Shown here one piece after another: positions 11,140 to 23,603 of a stretch of DNA of 64,000 bases. The notes beneath the pieces are model-generated. The model saw only the letters and a program-made list of their open reading frames with translations. It was not told the origin of the DNA and searched no databases. The stretch's first letter is position 1. Each line of letters starts with the position of its first letter. Both the position numbers and the translations under genes were made by a program. The stretch comes from Pisolithus tinctorius (taxonomy: Eukaryota > Basidiomycota > Agaricomycetes > Boletales > Pisolithaceae), in NCBI GenBank assembly GCA_024663395.1, contig JANFAH010000069.1, positions 1 to 64,000 of the forward strand, in the 5' to 3' direction.

Positions 11140-14100
11140 TATATTATCTGATGCATTTTAGTTGTATTACCAGACATGAAATAGACCTAGGAGAGTCAAG
11201 GAAAGATCATCAGTGCACTCGAAACAGGTCTCATGGTGTCCCAGTCAATGTGGACAGGGGCTTCAGTTCTGGAACGATGTTAGTTGGTGTTCGTCAGTGT
11301 TCGTCGGTGTTCGTCGGTGTTCGTCCTGCTGTACGGACCTGTGAATGTCAAAATAAGGTTGATTGAAGTGGTCCTAGGGGGGACGAACACCACTTCAAGC
11401 GATCCAGCATGCCCCGAGGGGGAGTGGTCAGATGGGAACATTGGTATGTTATACTATGTATTTTATTTGTATTACAAGACATGCAATAGACCTAGGAGAG
11501 TCGAGGAAAGATGGTTAGTGCACTCGAAACAGGTCCCATGGTGTCCCAGTCAATGTGGACAGGGGCTTTGGTTATGGAACAATGTTTGTTGGTGTTCGTC
11601 GGTGTTCGTCGGTGTTCGTCCTGCTGTACGGACCTGGGAATGTCAGAATAAGGTCGATTGAGGTGGTCCTAGGGGGGACGAACACCACTTTAAGCGGTCC
11701 AGCATGCCCCGAGGGGGAGTGGTCAGATGGGAACATTGGTATGTTATACTATGTATTTTATTTGTATTACAAGACATGCAATAGACCTAGAGCAGTCGAG
11801 AAAAGATGGTTAGTGCACTCGAAACAGGTCCCATGGTGTCCCAATCAATGTGGACAGGGGCTTTGGTTATGGAACAATGTTTGTTGGTGTTCGTCGGTGT
11901 TCGTCGGTGTTCGTCGGTGTTCGTCCTGCTGTACGGACCTGTGAATGTCAAAATAAGGTTGATTGAAGTGGTCCTAGGGGGGACGAACACCACTTCAAGC
12001 GATCCAGCATGCCCCGAGGGGGAGTGGTCAGATGGGAACATTGCTTTGTTATACTATGTGTTTTATTTGTATTACGAGACATGGAATAGACCTAGGAGAG
12101 TTGGGGAAAGATGGTTAGCGCACTCGAAACAGGTCTTGGGGTGTCCCAGTCAATGTGGACAGGGGCTTTGGTTACAGACCAATGTTTATTGGTGTTCGTC
12201 AGTGTTCGTCAGTGTTCGTCCTGCTGTACGGACCTGTTAATGTCAAAATAAGGTCGATTGATGTGGTCCTAGTGGGGACGAACACCACTTTAAGTGGTCC
12301 AGCATGACCCGAGGGGGAGTGGTCAGATGGGAACATTGCTATGTTATACTATGTATTTTATTTGTATTACAAGACATGCGATAGACCTAGGAGAGTCAGG
12401 GAAAGATGGTTAGTGCACTCGAAACAGGTCTCGGGGTGTCCCAGTCAATGTGGACAGGGGCTTTGGTTCTGGAACGATGTTAGTTGGTGTTCGTCAGTGT
12501 TCGTTGGTGTTCGCTGGTGTTCGTTGGTGTTCGTCCTGCTGTACGGACCTGTGAATGTCCAAACAAGGTCGATTGAGGTGGTCCTAGGGGGGACGAACAC
12601 CACTTCAAGTGGTCCAGCTGTGCCACGAGGGGGAGTGGTCAGACAGGAACATTGGTATGTTATATGATGTATTTTAGTTGTATTACCAGACATGCGATAG
12701 ACCTAGGAGAGTCAGGGAAAGATGGTTCAGTGCACTCGAAACAAGTCGTAGGGTGTCCCAGTCAATGTGGACAGGGGCTTTGGTTCTGGCAACGATGTTA
12801 GTTGGTGTTCGTCAGTGTTCGTCGGTGTTCGCTGGTGTTCGTTGGTGTTCGTCCTGCTGTACGGACATGTGAATGCCCAAACAAGGTCGATTGAGGTGGT
12901 CCTAGGGGGGACGAACACCACTTCAAGTGGTCCAGCGTGCCACGAGGGGGAGTGGTCAGACAGGAACATTGGTATGTTATACGATGTATTTTAGTTGTAT
13001 TACCAGACATGCGATAGACCTAGGAGAGTCAGGGAAAGATGGTCAGTGCACTCGAAACAAGTCGTAGGGTGTCCCAGTCAATGTGGACAGGGGCTTTGGT
13101 TCTGGAACTGATGTTAGTTGGTGTTCATCAGTGTTCAGTCGGTGTTCGCTGGTGTTCGTTGGTGTTCGTCCTGCTGTACGGACATGTGAATGCCCAAACA
13201 AGGTCGATTGAGGTGGTCCTAGGGGGGACGAACACCACTTCAAGCAGCCCAGCATGCTCTGAGGGGGAGTGGTCAGATTGGGAACATGGGTATGTTATGA
13301 GATGTATTTTAGTTGTATTACCAGACATGCAATAGACCTAGGAGAATCGGGGAAAAATGATCAATGCATTCCAAACAAGTCGCAGGGTGTCCCAGTCAAT
13401 GTGGACAGGGGATTCAGGTTCTGGAGCGATGTTCGTTGCTGTTCGTTGTTGTTCGTTGGTGTTCGTCATGCTCTACAGGACATGTAAATGTCCTAGCAAG
13501 GTCAGTTGCAATTGATCTAGGGGGGACGAACACCACTTCAAACTGGTCCAGCATGCCACGAGGGAGAGTGGTCAGACTGGGAACACTGATATGTTATCCG
13601 ATGTATTTTATTTGTATTACCAGACATGCAATCGACCTAGGGGAGTCTGGGGAAAGATGATTAATGCGTTCCCAAACAAGTCACCAGGTGCTCCAGTATG
13701 TTACTAAGGGCCATCCATTGCTGGTACCGAATGTTCGCAAGTGTTCTCCCTGTGTTCGTCGGTGTTCGTCATGGTGTACGGACCAGGACATGGTACTACA
13801 AGGCCAAGGCAAGTGGGACCGTATGGACGAACACCATTCCAAGTGGGCTAGCATGCTCCGAGGCAGGGTGGCCCGGTGGGCATACTGGTATACTATCTGA
13901 TGTAGATTATCTATTTCATTCGTAATACGTGCAGTAATATAGAAATGCAAGAATCTGGGAATGATGATTCAATGTGCTTGAACCAGTTCCAAGGGTCTCC
14001 CAGCATTCGGACACAGTCTGGATAGGGGCTTTGGTAAGGGGTTGATGTTCGCTGGTGTTTGTCTGTGTTTGCTGTGGTTCCCCATGTTGTACGGACCTGT

Positions 14101-14530
14101 ACCTATCTACCTGAGCGTGGGGAAAGAGGTTTCCATGGTACGAACACTGTTGCAAGTGGTGCAGCATGGTCTCAGCAGGGGTGGTCGGGTGGGCACACTG
14201 ATAGAATATCCGATGTAATTTATTTGTATTACATGAAAGTCGATCGACCTACCAGAGGCTGTGAATGACGTTCCATCTGCTCCACAACGAGTAACAGGCT
14301 GTCACGGTCAATTTGGATAGGGGCCATGGCGCTGGATCAATTTTCGCTGGTGTTTGCTGGTGTTCGTCGATGTTCGTCGATGTTTGCCATAGTGGATGGA
14401 CCTTGAGACGACTCTATAAGGTCAATGTAAATGGATTCAGGAGGACGAACACCATTCCAAGTGGTCCAGCATCATCTCTTAGCGGGGTGGTCAGCCATGC
14501 TGCATACACTCACATGTTGCTGAAGTCGTG
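11140..14530. repeat. ~300-bp tandem satellite, about 11 units
   Basis: Units of about 293-319 bp repeat head to tail; the GTGTTCGTCCTGCTGTACGG junction recurs near 11,320, 11,613, 11,924, 12,217, 12,530 and 12,847. Each unit holds a variable run of 2-5 GGTGTTCGTC decamers, then GGACC...GGTCC, then GGGGGACGAACACC, the reverse complement of the decamer. Units after about 13.3 kb are increasingly diverged. The long frames across the array are periodicity artefacts: the proteins repeat with the DNA and occur on both strands. Confidence 0.93.
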
Positions 14531-14696
14531 TACCATGTATTCTACACATACTATAAAATATTGTGTACATGCACGAAGAAGCTGTTGTTAACCTCTCAGT
14601 GTTTTCCATATAGTACTGATGTCTTCCCGTCGTTACGAGCGTATGGGTATCTTCCAAATATTAAACGGCGCCATATATGTCATCGTATGTGGGGGG

Positions 14697-16860
14697 TTAT
14701 GCTATGCAGTATACATTAGTGATTGATCTGACCCATTTCTCGAACAGCTTTGTGAATGTGTCCGCCATGATTCCTCCGGTGTTGTTTATGTTCCAGAATA
14801 GCCAGAAGCTCGTCGTCGGAGTACGTTCCACCTCGTTGACAAAGTATCCCAGCCGTAGCTTTGGGCTCATCCCATCTGGGGCCATGATACCGATATCCAT
14901 TCGACAAAACAATGACATGGAAGGTCGTGCGCCACCGACCCTCGTTTCTCGTGCGACTAGTTCTCCCCAGGCTTTTAGCACGAAGTTGTTGAACTCGTCC
15001 ATCGCTCTCTGTCTTGTTTCGATATCTCCCCTTTGCGGATTCACGATCCTCTTCCTCCGTTCAGCGATGCTTAGCGACTCATCCTTCCTGTTGGCGAGAT
15101 CCAGTTCTAAGTACAATAAGCATGACAAGAGTGCATCATACCATATTTTGCCCGCCTCCTCCAATGAAAGGAAACTTGTGACCGGGATTCCAGACCAGCC
15201 GCCATTGTTTAACCGATGTGTATGTGTGACGGACATGATCTGCCCTCCGACTATGATTACCCGCCACTCCCCAAGAAACACCAAGCTTGGGATATATTGT
15301 TGGGCGATCCATACCTCGTCCGAGTCCTCGTTCGTGTTATTCTTGAGATGAGCCCAGGTGCGGCTTGTGTTCGGGGCGGTTGGAAGTATCACATGTTTGC
15401 CGCAGTCGCTGTGACTCCGCTTCAGGACGTAGGCATCGTCGATAGGGTCCCCATCGCTAATAATATGCATTTTCGGTACCTCCCATCTGTGGATAGCTGC
15501 AATCGCCTGCAGGTGTGCCAGGGTCTCCCACTTGACTGCAGCAGTCCGAACCTGATCTGGTGGGGGCCAAAACTGTACTTGACGGCTGAGAAGTGCGAAG
15601 TGATTTTCGTATGTGCGCAGTTCCATCTCGTCGAGGCCATACGGGTTTCCTTTGCATCTGAAGGCCATATCGGAACCATGCCTCCAGGGTGCAATTGTAA
15701 TTTCATCACTCACCGGAAATCGATCGTGTAGTCGATGCCTCCGATTATACAGTCCATCCGTACGAGCTCATTCCATTTAGATTGCTGGCTGATCGGATCG
15801 AGTACGACGGCCTTGAAGTCTGCCCACTTCATGTACTTCAGCTTGAATGCATTACCGTCGTTGTACTCCTCCATGTTCATTGCCAACCAAAGCTGCGATG
15901 CATGCATCAGCAGACCGAACTGTACCTGTGGGTGAAAAGGGGGCCTACCCATTCACTGACCACCACCTTCACGCCGTCTCTGCTTTCCGATAGTTTGTAT
16001 ACGAATTTTCCGAGCTCCTTGATAACCTCATATTGGTGAGGTTTTATACAGCGGGTCGCCCATCCTAGATCTTCCTTTGCCTCGTTCTTGGATTTCACCT
16101 CGCGGCTTGGGTCTGGGATGTAGAGGATATCGAGTGGTGTATCTTTCGACGTAGACCCCTGCGAATGAAATGGGTATGGCGATGTGAACGAGAATGCTGA
16201 TGGAGAGCTAGAAATATGGCTCTCTATTTCTCCCATTGCTGATGGAGATCTTGAGATCGCCGCCGATCGCCCAGCAGATGATGAAGGCCTAGAAGGCCAA
16301 TATGGGCCACTATTATGGGTAAATGTACTTAGCCTGGATGGACCTGCACCTGCACATGATGCTGGCGATCCGGATGTGGACCTCGACGCAGAGTATGTTG
16401 ACATGTGGATGGACGGACCAGGATCGTTCCATCCTGGTGGCAAAGTTTCCCCATCTTCCATCACTATGTCCTCATCACCCGCAGTGGATGTTGGTCTGAG
16501 GATTTTTAGTTGCTGTGCTGAACTCTCCAGATATCGGGCCACTCACAGAAATAATGATTCCATCCCAGGATCCAGGGGTAGCCCAAGTCTCCTGAGCTCC
16601 CCTGCAGATTCGAATAAGGAGAGATGATCGATAAGCTCTCTCCGGGTAGCTTCTCGCGCTTTTCCAGATCGCCCGACATTATTATTTGAAAGCGCGATAT
16701 ATCCTGGACATGTATCCATGCAATTTAAGTGTGAATTGTGCGCTTTGGCATGCCGCAGGCACGATCCCCCTTCCTTCTTCCAAACACCCCGGCCGCCAGA
16801 TTGACATACCGCTGCCATTACAGGTATGAATGCAGACTTCATAGCCTGCCATTGCGACAT
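14697..16860 (-). CDS. ATP-grasp-like protein (Agaricomycete family)
   Basis: There are four exons with GTGAGT introns (about 16,493-16,544, 15,925-15,959 and 15,657-15,713). The N-terminal half is Ser/Pro-rich and probably disordered. The C-terminal domain (14,697 to about 15,660) has VLKRSHSDCGKHVI, then GEWRVIIVGGQIMS and FCRMDIGIM, ending in YFVNEVERTPTTSFW. This order of lysine-bearing strand, arginine-bearing strand and acidic metal-binding end resembles the ATP-grasp fold, whose members ligate a carboxylate to an amine or thiol using ATP. The substrate is unknown and the family assignment is by pattern only. The start at 16,860 is the least certain part. The gene is divergent from the MATQY copy 1 gene with 162 bp between the starts. 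No disabling lesion was seen. Confidence 0.6.
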
Positions 16861-17022
16861 GCTGTTTTTGAGCCTTTGGCATGATTATCTTCGTGTCTCA
16901 GTGTAGGTATATGGTACAGTACACATTCTAATCGCCTCGCGAGGTGTGCATCTTGATTACATAAGCAATCGATGGCCATATAGACTAAGGATCATCGATA
17001 GATTGGTGGATCTACACTCGTG
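16861..17022. promoter_or_regulatory. Shared divergent promoter region
   Basis: A 162-bp gap separates the minus-strand ATP-grasp-like start from the plus-strand MATQY copy 1 start. It must hold both promoters. No clear TATA box is visible. Confidence 0.4.
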
Positions 17023-17914
17023 ATGGCCACCCAGTACTTTCCATCCTCTTTGGGCTCTGTTAGCAAGTCCAGGATCGATTCCGTGCTGGAGAACGATCGT
17101 AGCGTGCGATTGGCTGCAGGGAACGAATCTAGCTGGACATCGCAAGTCATCGGTGACACGGGAGACATGGTCGCACAGCTCCCAGCCCATTACTATGAGC
17201 ACCTACAAGCATTCTTCTGGAGAGAAAAGGCGATAAGGCTGGTACTCCAGTTCCAGGAGGAGCTCGAGGTTCAAGACCGGCTCAAGTCTAATCTAACCTT
17301 GATCCTCGTTTATATGGACAGGGTCTTCACTCAGATTGTCAGGGAAGCCAAATCAACCAAGAGGGATGCTCGCGTGCCCGACTGGCGCAGCCCTACATTC
17401 GACAATTACATTCTGATCGAATATCACGTGGAGCGTCATGAACCAGAGATGGTCAGGGAGTATAGGCGGAAGAACAACTACAACATCAACATGCAGAGCA
17501 TCGATGACATCAGTAAGCCTTTCCACTCGATTCTCATCCCGTTCCGGCCATGGACTGCCATATCACATAGACTGGCATGCACACGAGGACACCCTCGGCG
17601 AGATCTGGTATGGAAGTGCCACTCAGTTCAAGATGGAGGAGAAGGACAAGACTCTGGACGTTGCACACAGGCTGCTGGATGTTATGGTTGAATTTTATGA
17701 TCCCGTCGTGGAGGAGGATCCCGATTGTGAGTATCACAGACATGCCTTTCTTACAACACCGATTTTTATCTTCGACGCAGTTGGATACACGTATAAAGAG
17801 CACTTGGAGGAGGCAGGGGAAGTGAAACCGCTCAAGAGGCACATGCCGGGGCCCAGAGTATTCAAGCGGGTGAATAAGAAGGGGCCTGTGCTGCCTGACG
17901 ACGAGGAAGTTTAG
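17023..17914 (+). CDS. MATQY family protein, copy 1 (unknown function)
   Basis: Three exons (17,023-17,512; 17,571-17,726; 17,781-17,914) begin MATQYFPSSLG. Motifs in order are HYYEHLQAFFWREKAIRLVL, a helical stretch LTLILVYMDRVFTQIV, then SPTFDNYILIEYHVERHEPE and YNINMQSIDDI. The second exon reads TLGEIWYGSATQFKMEEKDK and LLDVMVEFYDP, and the basic C-terminus starts GYTYKEHLEE. The same intron positions and phases occur in the copies at 26.6 and 51.8 kb. The SPTFDNY...RHEP block is alignable to the MSDYYW family that follows 270 bp downstream on the same strand, so the two are probably ancient relatives. I know of no function. The frame is intact after splicing. Confidence 0.7.
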
Positions 17915-18185
17915 GGTCCCAACTTTGTAGATGGCTTTTAGTGCCCTGCCGCGTTTTCATTTCAATATACCGTATTTTCGCAGTCCACCCCACTATATAT
18001 ATATGTATTTTTCGATGACACGGGAATGCGATGTGGATACGGTAATGCGATACGTTCAAAGGCGGGTTATCGTAGACAGGAGTAACCCTGACCCTATGCC
18101 AGAAGTCCTATTTAGAATATATATGGCATGGTGTGCCGATCCTCTTCGATCACTTCGATCGATTCGATTAAGCCTCCATCGCAGC

Positions 18186-19307
18186 ATGTCTGACTACTAC
18201 TGGCAACGATCGCTCCCCACGATCACCCAGATGAAATACATTCTACAGATCTACTATCGATCGGAGGAGCTAGCAGATGGTACGATCCGGATAACATGCA
18301 CGAATCTCAACGAGGAGATAACGGAACATCGCACCTTCATTCCCTCCGTCTATTACAAGGCTCTCATCCATACGCTCTGGAGGTATTACCTCCTCATCGA
18401 TCTCCACGTCCATTTCAAGAGGAACCCCTACAAAAAGTACACCGAGTTCCGTCCACATCTCTTGAGAAACATTGTCCTCCTGGACAATGTACTCGAGGCT
18501 TTAATTCGCCCGTGCACGTTGATCGAAAGGAAAGATATCGAAGGTTTCCGATCGGCCAATTTCGAAGAATACCTTTGCACGGAATATCTCGTTGGGCGGC
18601 ACGATCCAGACTCGGTTAACTACTTCAGGGCACGTTGCCCCATCAATATCGAGAGAATCAAGTACGAGTTTGGTGAGGCTTTTTATGGGTTTCCATTCCA
18701 ATCCAATTCACTGACATGTATATCAGAATGGAGCTGGGATGCCTACAAGGAGCGTGTCCCCTACAAGGTTTTATGGGGAACGATACGATTGGGATGTGGA
18801 AAATATCCCAGATGCTGACTTTACGATTCTGTTGGACGAAGCAGTCGAATGGTATTCACGGAAGCCGGACCCAGCATGGAGTAAGTCAGATCTCCTACTT
18901 ACGCCCTGACAATCGGTTGATCATTTACATGGGCAGTATCTAAATGGGTCCCATGGGTTGAAATAGATGGGGTGGGTGCCAGCATGGAATCCACAGGCGA
19001 TGCAGATGAGGGAAATGTGGGGACTGGAGCTGGGGATGATGAGGCAGGAGGAACTGGAGCTGGGAGCGAGGATGGCGATGTTCCCATGGGAGGCGTGGAG
19101 AACTCTGATCCACCTCCCTCAAACCAGGCGAGTAGCATGATGTCAGTCAAGTGTCTGTAGCTTATTTATACATTGATGTTACAGCAGAGGCAAAGAGGCA
19201 GCGATGGAGATTCAGGCGCCCCCGCTGCCTCGAGTTCTGCAAATCCTGCAGAGAATCCAGTGGGGTTCCGTCCCAGCCTGGCAAGTCTTTACTCCCGCAA
19301 TAAGTAG
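18186..19307 (+). pseudogene. MSDYYW family gene 1, one-base frameshift
   Basis: The start at MSDYYWQRSLP is shared with genes 2 and 3; the open frame extends upstream to 17,931, but the paralogues argue for 18,186. Order: TLWRYYLLIDLHVHF, LLRNIVLLDNVLEALIRP, NFEEYLCTEYLVGRHDPDSV, NYFRARCPINIERI. A GTGAGG intron (about 18,674-18,726) leads to EWSWDAYKERVPYK. Then one extra base near 18,770 breaks the frame before DYDW-like YDWDVENIPDADF, which paralogues keep in frame. A second intron yields WISKWV, conserved in all three genes. An acidic linker and a GC-AG intron (GCGAGT) precede a Ser/Ala-rich tail ending at 19,307. Function unknown. Either a fresh pseudogene or an assembly error. Confidence 0.6.
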
Positions 19308-19481
19308 CTGTATCTGTTGTATGGTATTTTCTTTGTCGAATGCATTACATTTCGTTCTGGGTCGTGGATGTAGCATTGTGACGTTTCCCCCTGGCGTGAT
19401 CTTGTTGGAACATGTTAACAATCGTTTTGCACGTTCTAACGACTGGATGGATGTGGTACATGTAATACATATTGCATATCG

Positions 19482-20469
19482 TCACCGAGACTGCGTCACC
19501 TGCACATCAGCTATGGGCTTTGCAATCCTCTTTCCTGGCCGTTCATCTCCTTCCACATCGCTGTCCCCCCTTCCTCGCTTCTGTACCTAATGTATTGAGC
19601 CACTGAAACACGTAGGAGATACATAAAACGACTTGCCTGGGCTGTGGAAGGGAGGGAATGTTGCTCCTCCTCCCCCTGCTCCATGCTTTCGTCCTCCCAC
19701 TTCACCCACCTAGATACTAGGAATATAAGGTCAGAATCAACGAACGTGTCATGGGCATGTCACTCACTCCACTGTGGATCGGGGTTCTGGCCATACCATT
19801 CCTCTACTGCATCCCATACTTCTTCGTAGTCATCATAGGGCAGCTGTTCGATATCCCAGTCGTAATCAGCGCCATCCATCGGTTCAGGGATACGATCGGA
19901 ATATGCCTTCCAGTCTGAATGAAGCTGTCAGACTGTATGATAACGATGAAACTCTTGGATAACTCACCAAATCCTTCCATTGAAATGCGCTCTATATTGG
20001 TCGGGCAATGAGCTCGGAAGTAGTTGACAGACTGGGGATCGTGCCGGCCAATCAGATACTCTGTCACCAAGTATTCATCGAAGTTTTTGGAACGATAATC
20101 AGGTAGCTCGGCCAGGGGGACATTCAGGCAGGGGCGGATGAGCGATTCGATTACATTGTCCAGATGGACGATGTTGCTGATCAGAGTCGGTAGGAATGCC
20201 TTGTATTTGTCGCCAGTATTCTTCTCGAATCGCAAGTACAGCTCGATGAGGAGGTAGTACCTCCACAGGAAGAGAGTTACATGAGTACCATAGAATATGG
20301 GGATAAATGCCCGATGCGATGCAGTGATTTCGTCGTCGTTCAGGTTGCTTTGTTTGATTTCCATAATTGCCCTGTTTCCAGGCACCGGATGTAACGTGTA
20401 CCAGACCTGGGTGATGTAGTCCATTTGAGTATCCGTAGCTTTGGAGGGTTGCCAGTAGTAGTCAGACAT
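19482..20469 (-). CDS. MSDYYW family gene 2 (unknown function)
   Basis: It starts MSDYYWQPSKATDTQ and is convergent with gene 1. Motifs: FLWRYYLLIELYLRFEK, LISNIVHLDNVIESLIRP, NFDEYLVTEYLIGRHDPQSV, NYFRAHCPTNIERI. A short intron (about 19,916-19,970) leads to DWKAYSDRIPEP, YDWDIEQLP and EEVWDAVEEWYGQNPDPQW. A second intron gives the conserved WISRWVKWE junction and an acidic linker. The last exon (to a TGA at 19,482) is tentative. The body is intact, unlike gene 1. The protein lacks any motif I can tie to an enzymatic role. It is rich in aromatic residues and helices and is probably soluble. Confidence 0.6.
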
Positions 20470-20574
20470 TTTTTCGTGGGTCAACGTCAAATGAGAACGA
20501 TGGAGTGGACCGATAAGGAAGCGCCGCACTAATATCGCACAGCATATACTAAAGTGGATCGTTGGCAACGGAGC

Positions 20575-23530
20575 CATCCCTGACTTCAGCCTCTTTATAT
20601 TTTGCTAGATCCACGATCACCACTGTTCAGCACATTCTAATCACCACCGATCACATTAGCCAGACTAACCAATGTGTTTGAAAGCTGTCGAACACGGTGT
20701 GTGGTGGTATATGTGAACACCTCCGTTACGAGCTCCTGGCCTCCCCCTGTTTATATTTCCCTAGAGCATGTTCACTATTATGTGTCACATCCTACCCGCC
20801 TGTGCAGATGTTATAATGATTATACAAAGTAATAGAAAGCCGGTGAACACAGGTTGCGCTGGGATATAATGAGTTCCGGCAGTACCTACTTCACTTCCTA
20901 CTGTTGATATTTTTTTAGACCATGTTCGTCATCGTTCTATGCATTGAGGCCACATTTAGAAATGTCAGAAGGATGTTGGAAAGTGGCCAAAAGCTGGTGA
21001 ACACACATTCCAGTGGCATATGATAAGTCTGAGCATGACCACCTGACTTCCTCCAGTCGGGTTTTTGCTAGACCATGTTCGCCACCGTTCGTCATGTCTT
21101 ACACGTCTTTACCAATGGTACAATGACCATCCACAGTGGTAGAAACCTGACGAACACCTACTGTGATGGTATATGATAAGTTTGGTCATGACCGCCTGAC
21201 CCGCCCCTTTCTATATTTTGCTACACCATGTTCGCCATTATTCGTCATGTCCTAGACGCCTTTACCATTGTTTGTAAGACAATTAAAGGTGGTAGAAACC
21301 TGACGAACACCTGCAGTGATGGTATATGATAAGTTTGTTCATGACCGCCTGACCCGCCCCTTTCTATATTTTGCTACACCATGTTCGCCATTGTTCAGTC
21401 ATGTCCTAGACACCTTTACCATTGTTGGTAAGATAAATAAAGGTGGTAGAAACCTGATGAACACCTGCTGTGATGGTATATGATAAGTTAGTTCATGACC
21501 GCCGGACCCGCCCCTTTCTATATTTTGCTAGCCCATGTTTGCCATTGTTCGTCATGTCCTAGACACCTTTACCATTGTTGGTAAGACCATTAAAGGTGGT
21601 AGCAACCTGACGAACACCTGCTGCGATGGTATATGATAAGTTTGTGCATGACCTGCCTGACCCGCCCCTTTCTATATTTTGCTAGACCATGTTCGCCATT
21701 GTTCGTCATGTCCTAAACACCTTTACCAGTGTTGGTAAGACCATTCAAGGTGGTAGCAACCCGACGAACACCTGCTGCGATGGTATATGATAGGTTTGCA
21801 CATGACCTCCTGACCCGCCCCTTTCTATATTTTGCTAGACCATGTTCGCCATTGTTCGTCACGTCCTAAACACCTTTACCAGTGTTGGTAAGACCATTCA
21901 AGGTGGTAGCAACCCGACGAACACCTGCTGCGATGGTATATGATAAGTTTGCACATGACCTCCTGACCCGCCCCTTTCTATATCTTGCTAGACCATGTTC
22001 GCCATTGTTCGTCACGTCCTAAACACCTTTACCAGTGTTGGTAAGACCATTCAAGGTGGTAGCAACCCGACGAACACCTGCTGCGATGGTATATGATAAG
22101 TTTGCACATGACCTCCTGACCCGCCCCTTTCTATATCTTGCTAGACGATGTTCGCCATTGTTCGTCACGTCCTAAACACCTTTACCAGTGTTGGTAAGAC
22201 CATTCAAGGTGGTAGCAACCCGACGAACACCTGCTGCGATGGTATATGATAAGTTTGCACATGACCTCCTGACCCGCCCCTTTCTATATTTTGCTAGACG
22301 ATGTTCGCCATTGTTCGTCACGTCCTAAACACCTTTACCAGTGTTGGTAAGACCATTCAAGGTGGTAGCAACCCGACGAACACCTGCTGCGATGGTATAT
22401 GATAAGTTTGCACATGACCTCCTGACCCGCCCCTTTCTATATCTTGCTAGACCATGTTCGCCATTGTTCGTCACGTCCTAAACACCTTTACCAGTGTTGG
22501 TAAGACCATTCAAGGTGGTAGCAACCCGACGAACACCTGCTGCGATGGTATATGATAAGTTTGCACATGACCTCCTGACCCGCCCCTTTCTATATTTTGC
22601 TAGACCATGTTCGCCATTGTTCGTCACGTCCTAAACACCTTTACCAGTGTTGGTAAGACCATTCAAGGTGGTAGCAACCCGACGAACACCTGCTGCGATG
22701 GTATATGATAAGTTTGCACATGACCTCCTGACCCGCCCCTTTCTATATCTTGCTAGACCATGTTCGCCATTGTTCGTCACGTCCTAAACACCTTTACCAG
22801 TGTTGGTAAGACCATTCAAGGTGGTAGCAACCCTGACGAACACCTGCTGCGATGGTATATGATAAGGTTTGCACATGACCTCCTGACCCGCCCCTTTCTA
22901 TATCTTGCTAGACCATGTTCGCCATTGTTCGTCATGTCCTAAACACCTTTACCAGTGTTGGTAAGACCATTCAAGGTGGTAGCAACCCGACGAACACCTG
23001 CTGCGATGGTATATGATAAGTTTGCACATGACCTCCTGACCCGCCCCTTTCTATATTTTGCTAGACCATGTTCGCCATTGTTCGTCACGTCCTAAACACC
23101 TTTACCAGTGTTGGTAAGACCATTCAAGGTGGTAGCAACCTGACGAACACCTGCTGCGATGGTATATGATAAGTTTGCACATGACCTCCTGACCCGCCCC
23201 TTTCTATATTTTGCTAGACCATGTTCGCCATTGTTCGTCATGTCCTAAACACCTTTACCAGTGTTGGTAATGACCATTCAAGGTGGTAGCAACCCTGACG
23301 AACACCTGCTGTGATTGTATATGATAAGTTTGCGCATGACCACCTGGCCCGCCCCTGTCTACATTTTGCTAGACCATGTTTGCCATTGTTTTCCATGTCT
23401 TAACCACCTTTACCAGTGTTGGAATCGCTATCCACAGGTGGTAGCAACCCGCTGAACTCTGGCTCTGGCGCTATAATGTTAAATTTCGGTATGGCCACCT
23501 GGCTTCCCCCCTGTTTATATCTTGCTACTT
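20575..23530. repeat. 153-bp tandem satellite, about 18 units
   Basis: The unit contains CCATGTTCGCCATTGTTCGTCA, ACACCTTTACCAGTGTTGGTAA, CCATTCAAGGTGGTAG, CCCGACGAACACCTGCTG and GGTATATGATAAG. Spacing is exactly 153 bp between copies at 22,451, 22,604 and 22,757. Central units (about 21.7-23.3 kb) are almost identical, while units at both edges are diverged, the pattern expected from unequal exchange. It separates MSDYYW gene 2 from gene 3. Confidence 0.95.
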
Positions 23531-23603
23531 GCCCGCTCTTTGCATCATCTGTTGACATTCAAGTCATAATAACCAGTCGAACTACCACTACATGTCGATT
23601 TAT

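Noticed and set aside
11151..13900. Series of 70-140-codon frames on both strands across the ~300-bp array
   Set aside because: Their proteins repeat with the satellite unit, overlap on opposite strands and have no homology-like features. They follow from unit length and composition.
17931..18185. N-terminal extension of MSDYYW gene 1 in the same frame
   Set aside because: Paralogues 2 and 3 start at MSDYYWQ and lack it; the extension is Arg/Pro-rich and promoter-like.
20575..23530. 153-bp array as a CRISPR-like array
   Set aside because: Units are contiguous without unique spacers, the genome is fungal and there are no cas genes. It is an ordinary satellite.
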